Shown piece by piece: positions 8,499 to 16,761 of a stretch of DNA of 64,000 nucleotides; the first letter of the stretch is position 1, and each line of letters begins with the position of its first letter. The position numbers and the translations under genes were made by a program. The DNA lies in NCBI GenBank assembly GCA_963769585.1, contig CAVYMJ010000001.1, positions 62,001-126,000 on the forward strand, given 5' to 3'. Source of the stretch: SSC3 sp963769585 (GTDB lineage Bacteria > Actinomycetota > Actinomycetes > Propionibacteriales > Nocardioidaceae). Under the pieces are notes generated by a model, which saw only the letters and a list, made by a program, of their open reading frames with translations, made no database searches and had not been told where the DNA came from.

Positions 8499-10075
8499 AC
8501 AGCTACGACGCGATCGTGATCGGTGGGGGCCACAACGGGCTGACCAACGCGGCCTACCTGGCCAAGGCTGGGCTGCGCACTCTGGTCCTGGAACGCCGGC
8601 ACCTGGTGGGAGGAGCGGCGATCACCGAGGAGCTGGCACCCGGCTTCTCGTTCACCACGTTCTCCTACGCGCTGAGCCTGCTTCGACCCGAGATCGTCCA
8701 CGAGCTGGACCTGGTGTCACACGGCTTCCTGCCGCTGATGATGCCCTCCTCGTTCCACCCGACCGGCGACGGCGACTACCTGCTGCTCGGCGACGACCAC
8801 CAGCAGAACCTGCAGGAGATCCGCAGGCACTCGCCGCGAGACGCGGATGCCTACGACCGCTACAACCACGACCTGGACCGGGTGTGCCAAGCGGTGCGGC
8901 CGCTCTTCGACAACCCTGCGCCCAACGTCTTCGGCAAGGACCCTGAGGACCAGGCCGATGTCGCCTGGCTGCTGGATCACCTCGGCGGCATCGAGCAGAA
9001 GGTCATGCACGACGTGGTGCGCCTGCTCACCGGGAGCGCAGCGGACTGGATCCAGGACTACTTCGTGCACGAGGCCATCCAGGGCTACCACGCCTCCTCC
9101 AGTGTCATCGGCTCCAAGGTCGGACCGATGTCCCCCGGGTCCGGCCTGGTGTTGCTCTTCCACAAGATGGGCGAGCACGACGGCCACCTGGGGTCCTGGG
9201 CGTTCCACAAGGGAGGCAACGGTGGCTTCACCCAGGTGCTGGCCCGCGCAGCGATCTCCTTCGGAGCCGAGATCAGGCTCGAGTCTCCAGTCGCCTCGGT
9301 GCTGACCACCCAGGGCCGCACAGTCGGAGTCGTGTTGGAGGACGGGACCGAGTTCCAGGCGCCGGTCGTGGTCTCCGCGCTCGACCCGCGTCGTACGTTC
9401 TTGGAGCTGGTCGACCCCCGCGAACTCCCCGACGACCTGGTCGACAACGTCGAGCGCCTGAAGTTCCGCGGCGTCTCGGCCAAGGTGAACTTCGCGCTCG
9501 ACGCCCTGCCGGTCTTCCCTGGGCTGCCGGACACAACCGACCACTACGGCGGCTTCCTCAACATCGGCCCGACCATCGAGTACGTCGAGAAGGCCTTCGA
9601 CGCCGCGAAGTACGGCTGGTACAGCGAGCGCCCGTTCATCGATGCCGCGATCCAGTCCGTCGTCGACCCGGACATGGCGCCACCCGGGAAGCACGTCATG
9701 TCGTGCTTCGTGCAGTACGCGCCGTACGAGCTCAGGGGCAGTGACTGGGAGACCGAGCGCGTGCGGTTCGGTGACACCACTCAGGCCGTGCTCGAGTCAC
9801 ACTTCCCCGGTTTCGGCGAGCTGGTCCTGCGCCGGGAGGTGGTCACTCCGGTCGACATCGAGCGCGTGACCGGGCTGACCGAGGGCAACATCTTCGCTGG
9901 CGAGTTCCTGGCGCCGCAGATGTACTTCTTCCGCCCGGCTCCGGGCTGGAGCCAGTACCGCACTCCGATCCAGGGCTACTACCAGTGCGGCTCCGGCACC
10001 CATCCCGGCGGCTGCGTGATCGGAGCCCCGGGCAAGCTGGCCAGCCAGCGCATCCTGCGCGACCTCGAATGTTGA
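8495..10075 (+). CDS. FAD-dependent oxidoreductase, phytoene-desaturase-like
   Basis: A 526-residue flavoprotein. It opens with the FAD Rossmann motif (IVIGGGHNGLTNAAYLAKAG), followed by VLERRHLVGGAA. A C-terminal FAD segment has YYQCGSGTHPGGCVIGAPG, as in phytoene desaturase/retinol-saturase-like amine oxidases. No carotenoid genes are near, so a carotenoid role is unlikely. The 4-bp overlap with the GcvT-like gene suggests the pair oxidises and demethylates a small N-methyl or related compound, which is an inference. ATG start at 8495, within the upstream stop. Confidence 0.8.
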   Translation: MNSYDAIVIGGGHNGLTNAAYLAKAGLRTLVLERRHLVGGAAITEELAPGFSFTTFSYALSLLRPEIVHELDLVSHGFLPLMMPSSFHPTGDGDYLLLGDDHQQNLQEIRRHSPRDADAYDRYNHDLDRVCQAVRPLFDNPAPNVFGKDPEDQADVAWLLDHLGGIEQKVMHDVVRLLTGSAADWIQDYFVHEAIQGYHASSSVIGSKVGPMSPGSGLVLLFHKMGEHDGHLGSWAFHKGGNGGFTQVLARAAISFGAEIRLESPVASVLTTQGRTVGVVLEDGTEFQAPVVVSALDPRRTFLELVDPRELPDDLVDNVERLKFRGVSAKVNFALDALPVFPGLPDTTDHYGGFLNIGPTIEYVEKAFDAAKYGWYSERPFIDAAIQSVVDPDMAPPGKHVMSCFVQYAPYELRGSDWETERVRFGDTTQAVLESHFPGFGELVLRREVVTPVDIERVTGLTEGNIFAGEFLAPQMYFFRPAPGWSQYRTPIQGYYQCGSGTHPGGCVIGAPGKLASQRILRDLEC

Positions 10076-10108
10076 GCCACCTGCCCGCGCCCGTTGTAGC
10101 CTGACGCC

Positions 10109-11839
10109 GTGGAGGCGCAGCGAATCGGGTCTAGTGCCCCCAAGGCCATCGCCTGGGCTCGGCATCTGCTGCCCTCGGTGGCCAGGTTCGCCGGTTGCGC
10201 TATCGCCGCGATGGTGATCTGGGCGCCCCTCGCTCTGGAACGCTCGGTCGAGGGTGTGCACTTCTCCGACCAGCTCGGCACCTTCCCGGTCGAGGTGACC
10301 CTGTGCCACGACGGCCGGTCGACGTTGGACACCGGGCTCTTCGGCGAGGTCTATTGGGCGCAGACCGGCCGGTTCGGGTTCGGGGCGCGGGCCCGTGCTA
10401 CCGGTCCGCCTGAGGCGGGCGGCACCTTGGCGTCGTACGTCGACCGCGACTTCATCAACGCCAACGTCGCCCTGATCAACGACCCCGACGCTGTCGTCTC
10501 CGCCTACTCGGCGAGGTTCGCCCAGACACTGCGAGCCCGGGTGCTCCTTGAGGAGCTCGCGGCTGCCCTGCTGGGCGGGACTCTGCTTTTCATCGTCGTG
10601 CCACGCCGGCGACGTGGTCGACCGGGAGCGACCGCCGAGCTGGTCGTGGCCGTACTGCTGGTCGGTGCTGCCACCGGGGTGTCGGCGGCAGTTGCGGCGC
10701 GGCTCTTCGACGACTGGTCGTGCAACCAGCCGGTGTCTCGCGGCTATGCAATGCCCGGCGTCAAGGGTCTCAGCTTCAGCAGCCCGGAGACCTTGGAGGT
10801 CGCTCGGCAGGTCAAGCCGTTCGTCAGGAAGAACACCGAGCGGATCGCGCAGAAGGCAGAGCGCTTCGAGGTGACTGCCCAGGAGAGCTTCGCCGACGCG
10901 CTCGCCAGGCAGGCGGCCGACCTCGCTCCCCGCGAGGGTGAGACCATCGTCGCCGCGGAGGCTGACCCCCAGGGCAGCTTCGTCGCGACCCGGCTGCGGA
11001 GCAGCATCTATCGCGAGCTCGTCGAGACCCTGGGAGCCGACGCGATCTCAGTGCGGACCATCTCGGGAGATGTCAGCTCCAACGGCACGGTCGCGGAGTC
11101 CGGCTTCATCTCCGACGAAGCAAAGGTCAGCGGCGAGATCCCGACCGTGGCTGTGGCGGGCGACCACGACTCCGAGGTCACCTGGAAGCAGATGGCGGCC
11201 AGCGGGATCAAGCTCCCCGACCTGGAGACCATCGACGTGGCCGGGCTGCGGTTCTCTGGAGCCAACGACCGCGAGCACAAGTCCCTCTTCGGCGGGGAGA
11301 TCACCAACGACTCGGGCATCTCCGAGGAGGAGCTGGGCGCTCAGCTGCGCGAGAAGGTCGACGACAAGCCGCGCATCGTCCTGCTTCACCAGCCGGACGC
11401 CGCCGCGGGGTACTTCGGCCTTCCCTCCCTGACTCAGGTGCGCTCGCTCGAGGGCGGCGGGAGGCTCACGGTTCCCTACGACGACGGCATTCCCGACGTG
11501 CCGCCCGGCGTCGTCAATATCGGTCACCTGCACGCGACCAACGGACCCTGGGTGCTGTGGAACAACGACGCCGATGAGGTCACCTGGACGCTGGTGGACC
11601 AGCTCGGAACCTCGGGAGGCGTGGAGAACCGGCCGACCTTCAACCGGTTCAGCACCCCGGTATCAGCGCCGCTGAAGCCGGTGACGATCCGGCTGCAGTA
11701 CGTCCACGTCGACTCCGGTCTCGCTACCGGGTTCGCCACGATCAGCATCGCCGTCAACGGGGAGTGCACCATTATCGACCGGGTTGACGTCGGTCTTCCG
11801 GGGGGACAGCCGCGGGAGCTTCGCGCCGCACGCCGCTAG
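10109..11839 (+). CDS. Membrane-anchored metallophosphoesterase-like protein
   Basis: A 576-residue protein. An N-terminal signal-anchor (about 24-45) and a second pair of hydrophobic stretches (about 145-165 and 175-197) flank an extracytoplasmic loop. The C-terminal 330 residues look like a calcineurin-type phosphoesterase with ISGDVSSNGTVAES, VAGDHDSEVTW, LLHQPDAAAGYF and VNIGHLHATNG. The first metal motif (D-x-H) appears replaced by FVATRLRSS, so catalysis may be weakened or altered. The start is the GTG at 10109, exactly 6 nt after TAGCCT, so probably leaderless. Its 3' end overlaps a convergent gene by 68 bp. Confidence 0.72.
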   Translation: MEAQRIGSSAPKAIAWARHLLPSVARFAGCAIAAMVIWAPLALERSVEGVHFSDQLGTFPVEVTLCHDGRSTLDTGLFGEVYWAQTGRFGFGARARATGPPEAGGTLASYVDRDFINANVALINDPDAVVSAYSARFAQTLRARVLLEELAAALLGGTLLFIVVPRRRRGRPGATAELVVAVLLVGAATGVSAAVAARLFDDWSCNQPVSRGYAMPGVKGLSFSSPETLEVARQVKPFVRKNTERIAQKAERFEVTAQESFADALARQAADLAPREGETIVAAEADPQGSFVATRLRSSIYRELVETLGADAISVRTISGDVSSNGTVAESGFISDEAKVSGEIPTVAVAGDHDSEVTWKQMAASGIKLPDLETIDVAGLRFSGANDREHKSLFGGEITNDSGISEEELGAQLREKVDDKPRIVLLHQPDAAAGYFGLPSLTQVRSLEGGGRLTVPYDDGIPDVPPGVVNIGHLHATNGPWVLWNNDADEVTWTLVDQLGTSGGVENRPTFNRFSTPVSAPLKPVTIRLQYVHVDSGLATGFATISIAVNGECTIIDRVDVGLPGGQPRELRAARR

Positions 11840-12242
11840 GCCGCGCGCTCGCGATGACGCCCCCGATCACGACACCGGCTAGGACTGCCGCGGCCAGGAG
11901 GAGCCAACCCACCCCGTAGTCGCGGTCGAGCAACGTTGCGTTGTCAGCTCGTGCACCGAACCGTCCCAGGACGGGAACGGCTGACAGCGTCACCGTTGCG
12001 AGCACGACGAAGCCCGCTGCCAAAGGAGCCCTGAACGCCGGCGGGGAGAGCGCGGTGCCGACGGCGCAGACGAGCACGACCACGGGTGCGAGTACGCCGT
12101 CGTGCAGCACCACGCCGCCGACGAGCCAGGTGCCCGTGGCCAGCAGGTTGTCCCAGCCCAGGTCGAGCAGGAGGAAAGCGCCATAAGCGCCGGCCGCCAA
12201 GCCCGCTAGGCCGAGAACGAGACGCACGCCGCGATCAGACAT
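11772..12242 (-). CDS. Small integral membrane protein, last gene of the Moco/GT operon
   Basis: A 156-residue protein with about four transmembrane helices (near 8-26, 36-58, 70-90 and 110-132) and a basic, proline-rich tail. I recognise no family. The ATG overlaps the stop of the upstream molybdopterin oxidoreductase gene by 8 bp, so it is translated in the same operon and may be a membrane partner of that enzyme. Its 3' end runs 68 bp into the convergent phosphoesterase gene, an unusual antisense overlap. Confidence 0.7.
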   Translation of the reverse strand: MSDRGVRLVLGLAGLAAGAYGAFLLLDLGWDNLLATGTWLVGGVVLHDGVLAPVVVLVCAVGTALSPPAFRAPLAAGFVVLATVTLSAVPVLGRFGARADNATLLDRDYGVGWLLLAAAVLAGVVIGGVIASARPSGVRREAPAAVPPEDRRQPGR

Positions 12243-13392
12243 CGCTGGCCTCCAGGCGAGCGACCCACTTGGTCTGTAGCACCCCGGGCCGGTTGGGCGC
12301 GATCAGCCGGCAGGGGTAGCCGTGGTCGAGGGAGAGCGCTTCGTCGCCAAGCGAGAGGGCAAGCAGGGTGCGTCGGTCGCGGGCGAAGTTGGCCGGGAGC
12401 AGGGTGGTCCGGTAGGCGCCACGGGGTTGGAGCGAATGCACCGTGACGTCGGCGCCCTCGGGTGCTCCGACCAGGTCCAGGAGGTCCCGGACCGGTACGC
12501 CGGTCCAGGTGGCTCCCGCGCTCCAGCCTTCGACACAGGCGATCGGCAGTGAGGCGGTGACCTGCGGCATCGCCGCAAGCTGGGCACGCGAGAGCGATAC
12601 CGTCCGTGACCCGTTGGCGACCACGAGCTCGAAGCCCGGGTCCAGGGCAGCGGCGATGACGTCGGCTGCATGCGCGGACTTGTTGACCGGCAACCCACCC
12701 GGGCCCCCACCAGAGCGGACGCCGAAGACCGACACCCGTCGCAGCAGGGGGACCGTGGATCCCGCACTGGCCAGTACGGCCACCCCCGCGGCCAGCCAGG
12801 TAGTGCGAAGCAGCCCGCGCCGGGAGAGCGAACCCTGCCGGATCGCGGAGGCACGGTCCTGCGACGAGTCGTCCAGGTCACCAGCAAGTGCCTTGCGGAT
12901 AACGGGGAGCTTGACCGCGACATGCACCAGGAGCGCTCCGACGGCGACCCAGCCGATCGCGTAGTGCGTCGCCCGGAAGTGGAAGCTCCAGGGGTACCAC
13001 TGGGCGGAGTTCGCCAGCCCGCTGGCGAGCAGGAACACCGCGGTCGCGACCAGTACCCCGATCGAAGCCCGCTCGAGGCCATGCACCGCGAGCCGTCGGA
13101 GGCCGTGCCGAGGCACCCGCTGGAAGAGCTTGGGAAAGACGGTCCAAAGCTTGACGAGCAGCAGAGGGACAGCCGCCGTGCCGGACAGAACGTGCAGTCC
13201 CTGCGTTACCCGGTAACCCCACGAGGGACTCGTCGGGAACGGCAGCCACTGGGTGTGGGACTGGGCTGCGTGGCTGACCAGCCCGGTGAAGAAGGCGAGC
13301 CCAAAACAGATCCCCAGCCACAAGCCGATACGTGCGGCCACTGCGGGGCTGCGCAGCCTCGAAGTGAAGTAATTCTCGGTCGGCGGCCTCAT
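12235..13392 (-). CDS. Membrane cytochrome b-like / molybdopterin (sulfite oxidase/YedY-type) oxidoreductase
   Basis: A 385-residue fusion. The N-terminal 165 residues hold four membrane helices with histidines at about 67, 104, 138, 143 and 157 suited to haem b. A hydrophobic segment after SLSRRGLLRT (about 188-212) precedes a C-terminal molybdopterin domain in which IACVEGW supplies the molybdenum-ligand cysteine (about Cys286). The layout merges what YedY/YedZ (MsrP/MsrQ) do with two proteins. The enzyme probably moves electrons between the membrane and an extracytoplasmic sulfur or nitrogen substrate. The ATG overlaps the stop of the methyltransferase gene. See the finding on methylthio-sugar oxidation state. 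Confidence 0.85.
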   Translation of the reverse strand: MRPPTENYFTSRLRSPAVAARIGLWLGICFGLAFFTGLVSHAAQSHTQWLPFPTSPSWGYRVTQGLHVLSGTAAVPLLLVKLWTVFPKLFQRVPRHGLRRLAVHGLERASIGVLVATAVFLLASGLANSAQWYPWSFHFRATHYAIGWVAVGALLVHVAVKLPVIRKALAGDLDDSSQDRASAIRQGSLSRRGLLRTTWLAAGVAVLASAGSTVPLLRRVSVFGVRSGGGPGGLPVNKSAHAADVIAAALDPGFELVVANGSRTVSLSRAQLAAMPQVTASLPIACVEGWSAGATWTGVPVRDLLDLVGAPEGADVTVHSLQPRGAYRTTLLPANFARDRRTLLALSLGDEALSLDHGYPCRLIAPNRPGVLQTKWVARLEASDV

Positions 13393-14045
13393 GGCTGCGC
13401 CTTGTGAAGTACGGCGAACCAGCGCCCGTCGTACTCGTGCAAGCCGGCCACCACGAAGCCCGACCGAACGGCAAGCTGGTTGATCGCTTCGGGTCCGACC
13501 AGCGTCCAGCGGAACGGCGCCGACAGGACGCCGTTGCCCTCCAGCCGGACCGTCCGGGTGCGCAGTCCGATCCCGCGCGGCACCAGGTCCACCACGACCC
13601 GGCCGCCTGGCATCAACAAGGCGGCCACGCGACGCAACAACAGGCCCGGGTCGCCGCCGATACCGATGTTGCCGTCGGCCAGCAGTGCGCTCGCCCAGCG
13701 GCCTTCTCCCGGTAGCGGACCGAATACGTCGCGTTTGAGTGCGGCCACTCCACGCCGCCTGGCCTGGTCGACGGCCTCGCCCACGAGGTCAACGCCCAGA
13801 ACGCGGACTCCGGTCGCCGCCAGCTCCTGGGTCATCCGCCCAGGGCCGCAGCCGATGTCCAGGCACGGGTCCAGGCAATGGCGGAGCAGAACCCGGTCGG
13901 ACTCGCCGGCCGGCTCACGCCAGGCCCGGACGGGCAACTCGTGCGACACCTCCGCCAGGCCGTGCACCCGGCACGACCCGTCCCGAAGCGCGCTGGCGAA
14001 CACCCCGGCCCAGAAAGGCTCGACTCGCGCAGGGGTCAGTGTCAT
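13389..14045 (-). CDS. Class I SAM-dependent methyltransferase
   Basis: A 218-residue protein. The SAM motif is CLDIGCGPGRMTQELAATG at about 59-77, followed by VLGVDLVGEAV. The acceptor cannot be read from sequence. The start is the ATG at 14045, which overlaps the stop of the DUF2064 gene as ATGA. The ORF continues upstream to 14270, but that part is a shadow of the neighbour. Its place between sugar-nucleotide and molybdoenzyme genes suggests it modifies a glycan or precursor. Confidence 0.85.
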   Translation of the reverse strand: MTLTPARVEPFWAGVFASALRDGSCRVHGLAEVSHELPVRAWREPAGESDRVLLRHCLDPCLDIGCGPGRMTQELAATGVRVLGVDLVGEAVDQARRRGVAALKRDVFGPLPGEGRWASALLADGNIGIGGDPGLLLRRVAALLMPGGRVVVDLVPRGIGLRTRTVRLEGNGVLSAPFRWTLVGPEAINQLAVRSGFVVAGLHEYDGRWFAVLHKAQP

Positions 14046-14680
14046 GACACGACCTGGGACCAAGCCCGCGCGAACCGGGTCGTTGGTGCCTGGCTGGCGA
14101 CCAAACGGGCATCCGTGACAGTGTCCACGTCCACGAGGGCACGCGTGCTCCCCACGGTGGCACCTACCGACCTCAGCGCTGCGACGGTGTCGGCGTACGT
14201 GGATTTGGCCGACATGCCCACTCCGCTCAGTGACTGGGCATGGATGGCGTTGCGTACGCCGAGCACCCACCAGCCGCCGTCAACCGCTGGGCCGACGACG
14301 GCGTCGACTCCGGCGAGCAGGCCGGCGACCTCCTCCAGGTGCGCCGCCGTCGACTGCGGAGTATCCATGCCGACTTGGACTACCGCCGAGGAGCTCCGCT
14401 CGGCGACGTCGGCGAAAGCGTTCGCGAGCCGCTCTCCGAGAAGGTCCCCGCGTTGCGGGAGCACCGTCCACCCCCGCAGCCTGCTCGACAGCGGTCCGTC
14501 GAGCTCTCCCTCGACCGCGAGGAAGCACTCCGCGAAAGCCTGCTCGCACGAGTCGAGGGTGTCCAGGAGCGCTGCAGTCGCAAGCTGTGCCGCCGCCACG
14601 GCGCCCACGTGCTCGGCCAGCCGGGTCTTCACCCGGCCGGCGATCGGCGCCTTGGCGACCACGAGGGCCACGGCCTTCAC
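14042..14680 (-). CDS. DUF2064 / TIGR04282-type nucleotidyl- or glycosyltransferase
   Basis: A 212-residue GT-A-fold protein starting with VVAKAPIAGRVKTRLAEHVG, the hallmark of DUF2064 proteins, and carrying VGMDTPQ and GPAVDGGWWVLG, which match the nucleotide-sugar binding and metal segments. The fold is shared with CofC and MobA-type nucleotidyltransferases, so it could activate a sugar phosphate. The gene overlaps both neighbours by 4 bp. By gene order it corresponds to mycobacterial Rv0540 (from memory). Confidence 0.82.
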   Translation of the reverse strand: MKAVALVVAKAPIAGRVKTRLAEHVGAVAAAQLATAALLDTLDSCEQAFAECFLAVEGELDGPLSSRLRGWTVLPQRGDLLGERLANAFADVAERSSSAVVQVGMDTPQSTAAHLEEVAGLLAGVDAVVGPAVDGGWWVLGVRNAIHAQSLSGVGMSAKSTYADTVAALRSVGATVGSTRALVDVDTVTDARLVASQAPTTRFARAWSQVVS

Positions 14681-15336
14681 CGCAGCACCCGCGCAAAGTC
14701 ACCAGCGGCCCGCAGCGAGCCTCGCACCGAGCCAGAGACCTTGGAGCGGGTGCCTGCAGCCCGCGGGTGATAGTCGACCTCGCGCTCGGAGATGACCCAG
14801 CCGGCAGCCTGTGCCTTGGTGAGCAGCTCGACCGGGTAGCCGAACCTTCGGTCCGTCACGTCGAGGTCGAGCAGCCGGTCGAGGCGGGTGACCCGCATCG
14901 GGGCGATGTCGTGCACGGGCAGTCCGGTACGCCGGCGTAGCCACCACAGCACCACCACGTTGCCGGCGCGGGCATGCCACGGCCAAACCCCTTTGCTGAC
15001 CGGTCGTCGCCGCCCGACGGCAAGATCTGCCTTGCCCGAAGCCACGTCGTCCAGCAACGGGAGCAGATCGCAGGGGTCGAACGAGCCGTCACCGTCCATG
15101 ACGGCGACATACTCGGCCGTCGTGGACAGCACGCCGGCCTGCACCGCGGCGCCGTACCCAGGGCGCGGCTCGGTGACCACACGAACGCCGTACTCGCGCG
15201 CGACCACGGCGGTCTCGTCGACGCTTCCGTTGTCGACGACCACGACGTCGAACTCCTCGGGGACGAGAGGGAGCAGGACGCGGAGGGCGGGTGCCTCGTC
15301 CCGGCACGGAAGCACGAGACCACAGCTGGGTGCCAT
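14677..15336 (-). CDS. Family 2 glycosyltransferase, polyprenyl-phosphate sugar synthase type
   Basis: A 219-residue GT2 enzyme with the strand CGLVLPCRDEAPALRVLLPL, the VVVVDNGSVDETA loop and the DxD-like motif AVMDGDGSFDP. It has no membrane helices, which suits dolichyl/decaprenyl-phosphate sugar synthases. I chose the ATG at 15336, 7 nt after TAGCGT (reverse strand, 15349-15344), so the transcript is probably leaderless. It heads a five-gene operon running to 11772 and is divergent from the membrane glycosyltransferase-like gene at 15439. Confidence 0.85.
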   Translation of the reverse strand: MAPSCGLVLPCRDEAPALRVLLPLVPEEFDVVVVDNGSVDETAVVAREYGVRVVTEPRPGYGAAVQAGVLSTTAEYVAVMDGDGSFDPCDLLPLLDDVASGKADLAVGRRRPVSKGVWPWHARAGNVVVLWWLRRRTGLPVHDIAPMRVTRLDRLLDLDVTDRRFGYPVELLTKAQAAGWVISEREVDYHPRAAGTRSKVSGSVRGSLRAAGDFARVLR

Positions 15337-15438
15337 GCCAACCACGCTAGGGATGTAGCCGCTGCGACCGGTCCCCCAACGCTTACGAAGTCCTTACTGG
15401 GCTGCCCTGGCTAGCTGTCTGCCCCTAGATTTGCAGGC
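15337..15438. promoter_or_regulatory. Divergent promoter region between GT2 and GT-C-like genes
   Basis: Two outward-facing -10-like hexamers fit leaderless starts: TAGCGT on the reverse strand (15349-15344, 7 nt before the ATG at 15336) and TAGATT on the forward strand (15426-15431, 7 nt before the GTG at 15439). The roughly 75 bp between them would carry both -35 regions, so the two arms could be co-regulated. Confidence 0.55.
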
Positions 15439-16749
15439 GTGCCCACCCGACGACCAACTGTCAGCATGCTCGGGCTCCTCGGGTCGCTACTGCTGATCAC
15501 GCTGGCCATGGCAGTCCCCGCTCTCACTGGTTGGCAGGTCCACGTCCGTACCTTCCCGCCGCTGCACGCGGACTGGGCGCCAAGGCTCGGCCCCGGTACG
15601 GTGCCCGCCGTCCTGCTTGCGGTGCTGGCCGTATGGAGGGCCGGAACCATCGCTCGGATGCTGCCGTGGCCGTGGCTGCTGCTGAGTGTCTTCGCAGCCG
15701 GACTCGCCTGGATGCTGGCTCTGGCGACCGTCGACGGCCGCGACGGAGTCGGCGTGATCCTGACGACGCCGTACGAGTACCTCCAAACCGCGCGATCGAC
15801 CACGGACGTGCACCAGACCCTGCAGGAGTACGTCGCCCGGATCCCCTTCTCAGCCGAGGACAACTGGCCGCCGCACCTGGCCGGTCACCCACCTGGCGCA
15901 CTGCTCTTCTTTGTCGCCCTTGTCCGACTGGGGCTCGGCGGCGGGTTCGCAGCTGGTCTGGTGGTGACCCTGGTTGCCGCGAGCACCGGCGTCGCGGTGC
16001 TGGTGACGCTGCGCCTTCTCGACGCCGAGGTCCTCGCGCGCAGAGCCGCGCCGTTCCTGGTCTTCGGCCCCGCGGCGATCTGGCAGTGCGTCTCCGCGGA
16101 CGGCATGTTCGCCGCTGTGGGTGCCTGGGGAGTCGCGGCGGTGGCGCTGGCGGCGAAACGGCGAAGTGTCCCGTGGGCGGTCGTAGCCGGGCTGCTCCTG
16201 GGCTACACCGTGATGCTCTCCTACGGACTGCCGCTGCTGGCAATCCTCGTCCTGACCGTGATGCTCCTACTGAGGAACCTGCGGCCCCTCCCAGTGGTTG
16301 TAGGCGCCGGGTTGGCCGTGGTCGGCGTCTTCGCGCTGCTGGGCTTCAACTACCTGGAGGCGCTGTCTGTGCTGCATGACCGCTACTGGGCCGGGGTGGC
16401 CAGGAACCGGCCCGCCGCGTACTGGCTCTGGGGCAACCTGGCAGCCCTGACCTTCAGCGCCGGCCCGGCCCTGGGCGCCGGTCTGGTGCACCAGTTCTCC
16501 TCGTTCAAAAGCCACCGCAGCAGACCGGCCGCGGTGGTCGTCGCGCTCAGCGGCGCAGCCGTGTTGATGGTGGCCCTGGCCGACCTGAGCCTGATGAGCA
16601 AGGCCGAGGTCGAGCGCATCTGGCTGCCGTTCGTGCCATGGCTGCTGCTCTCCTGCGCATTGCTGCCGGCAAGGTGGGCGCGACCCTTGCTCGGCATCCA
16701 GGTCGTTGCGGCACTGGTGGTCCAGCACCTGTTGTTCACCGGCTGGTGA
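15439..16749 (+). CDS. Polytopic membrane protein, GT-C glycosyltransferase-like
   Basis: A 436-residue protein with about ten to eleven hydrophobic segments. After the first helices there is a polar loop carrying DNWPPHLAGHPPGALLFF, reminiscent of the extracytoplasmic loops of polyprenyl-phosphate-dependent GT-C enzymes. No soluble domain is visible. The GTG lies 7 nt after TAGATT. The gene sits in opposite orientation between the epimerase and GT2 genes, the place held by the membrane protein Rv0537c in M. tuberculosis (recalled synteny), where another GT-C protein, Rv0541c, is reported to transfer methylthioxylose. A transferase role is an inference. Confidence 0.7.
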   Translation: MPTRRPTVSMLGLLGSLLLITLAMAVPALTGWQVHVRTFPPLHADWAPRLGPGTVPAVLLAVLAVWRAGTIARMLPWPWLLLSVFAAGLAWMLALATVDGRDGVGVILTTPYEYLQTARSTTDVHQTLQEYVARIPFSAEDNWPPHLAGHPPGALLFFVALVRLGLGGGFAAGLVVTLVAASTGVAVLVTLRLLDAEVLARRAAPFLVFGPAAIWQCVSADGMFAAVGAWGVAAVALAAKRRSVPWAVVAGLLLGYTVMLSYGLPLLAILVLTVMLLLRNLRPLPVVVGAGLAVVGVFALLGFNYLEALSVLHDRYWAGVARNRPAAYWLWGNLAALTFSAGPALGAGLVHQFSSFKSHRSRPAAVVVALSGAAVLMVALADLSLMSKAEVERIWLPFVPWLLLSCALLPARWARPLLGIQVVAALVVQHLLFTGW

Positions 16750-16761
16750 GCAGGCACCTCC

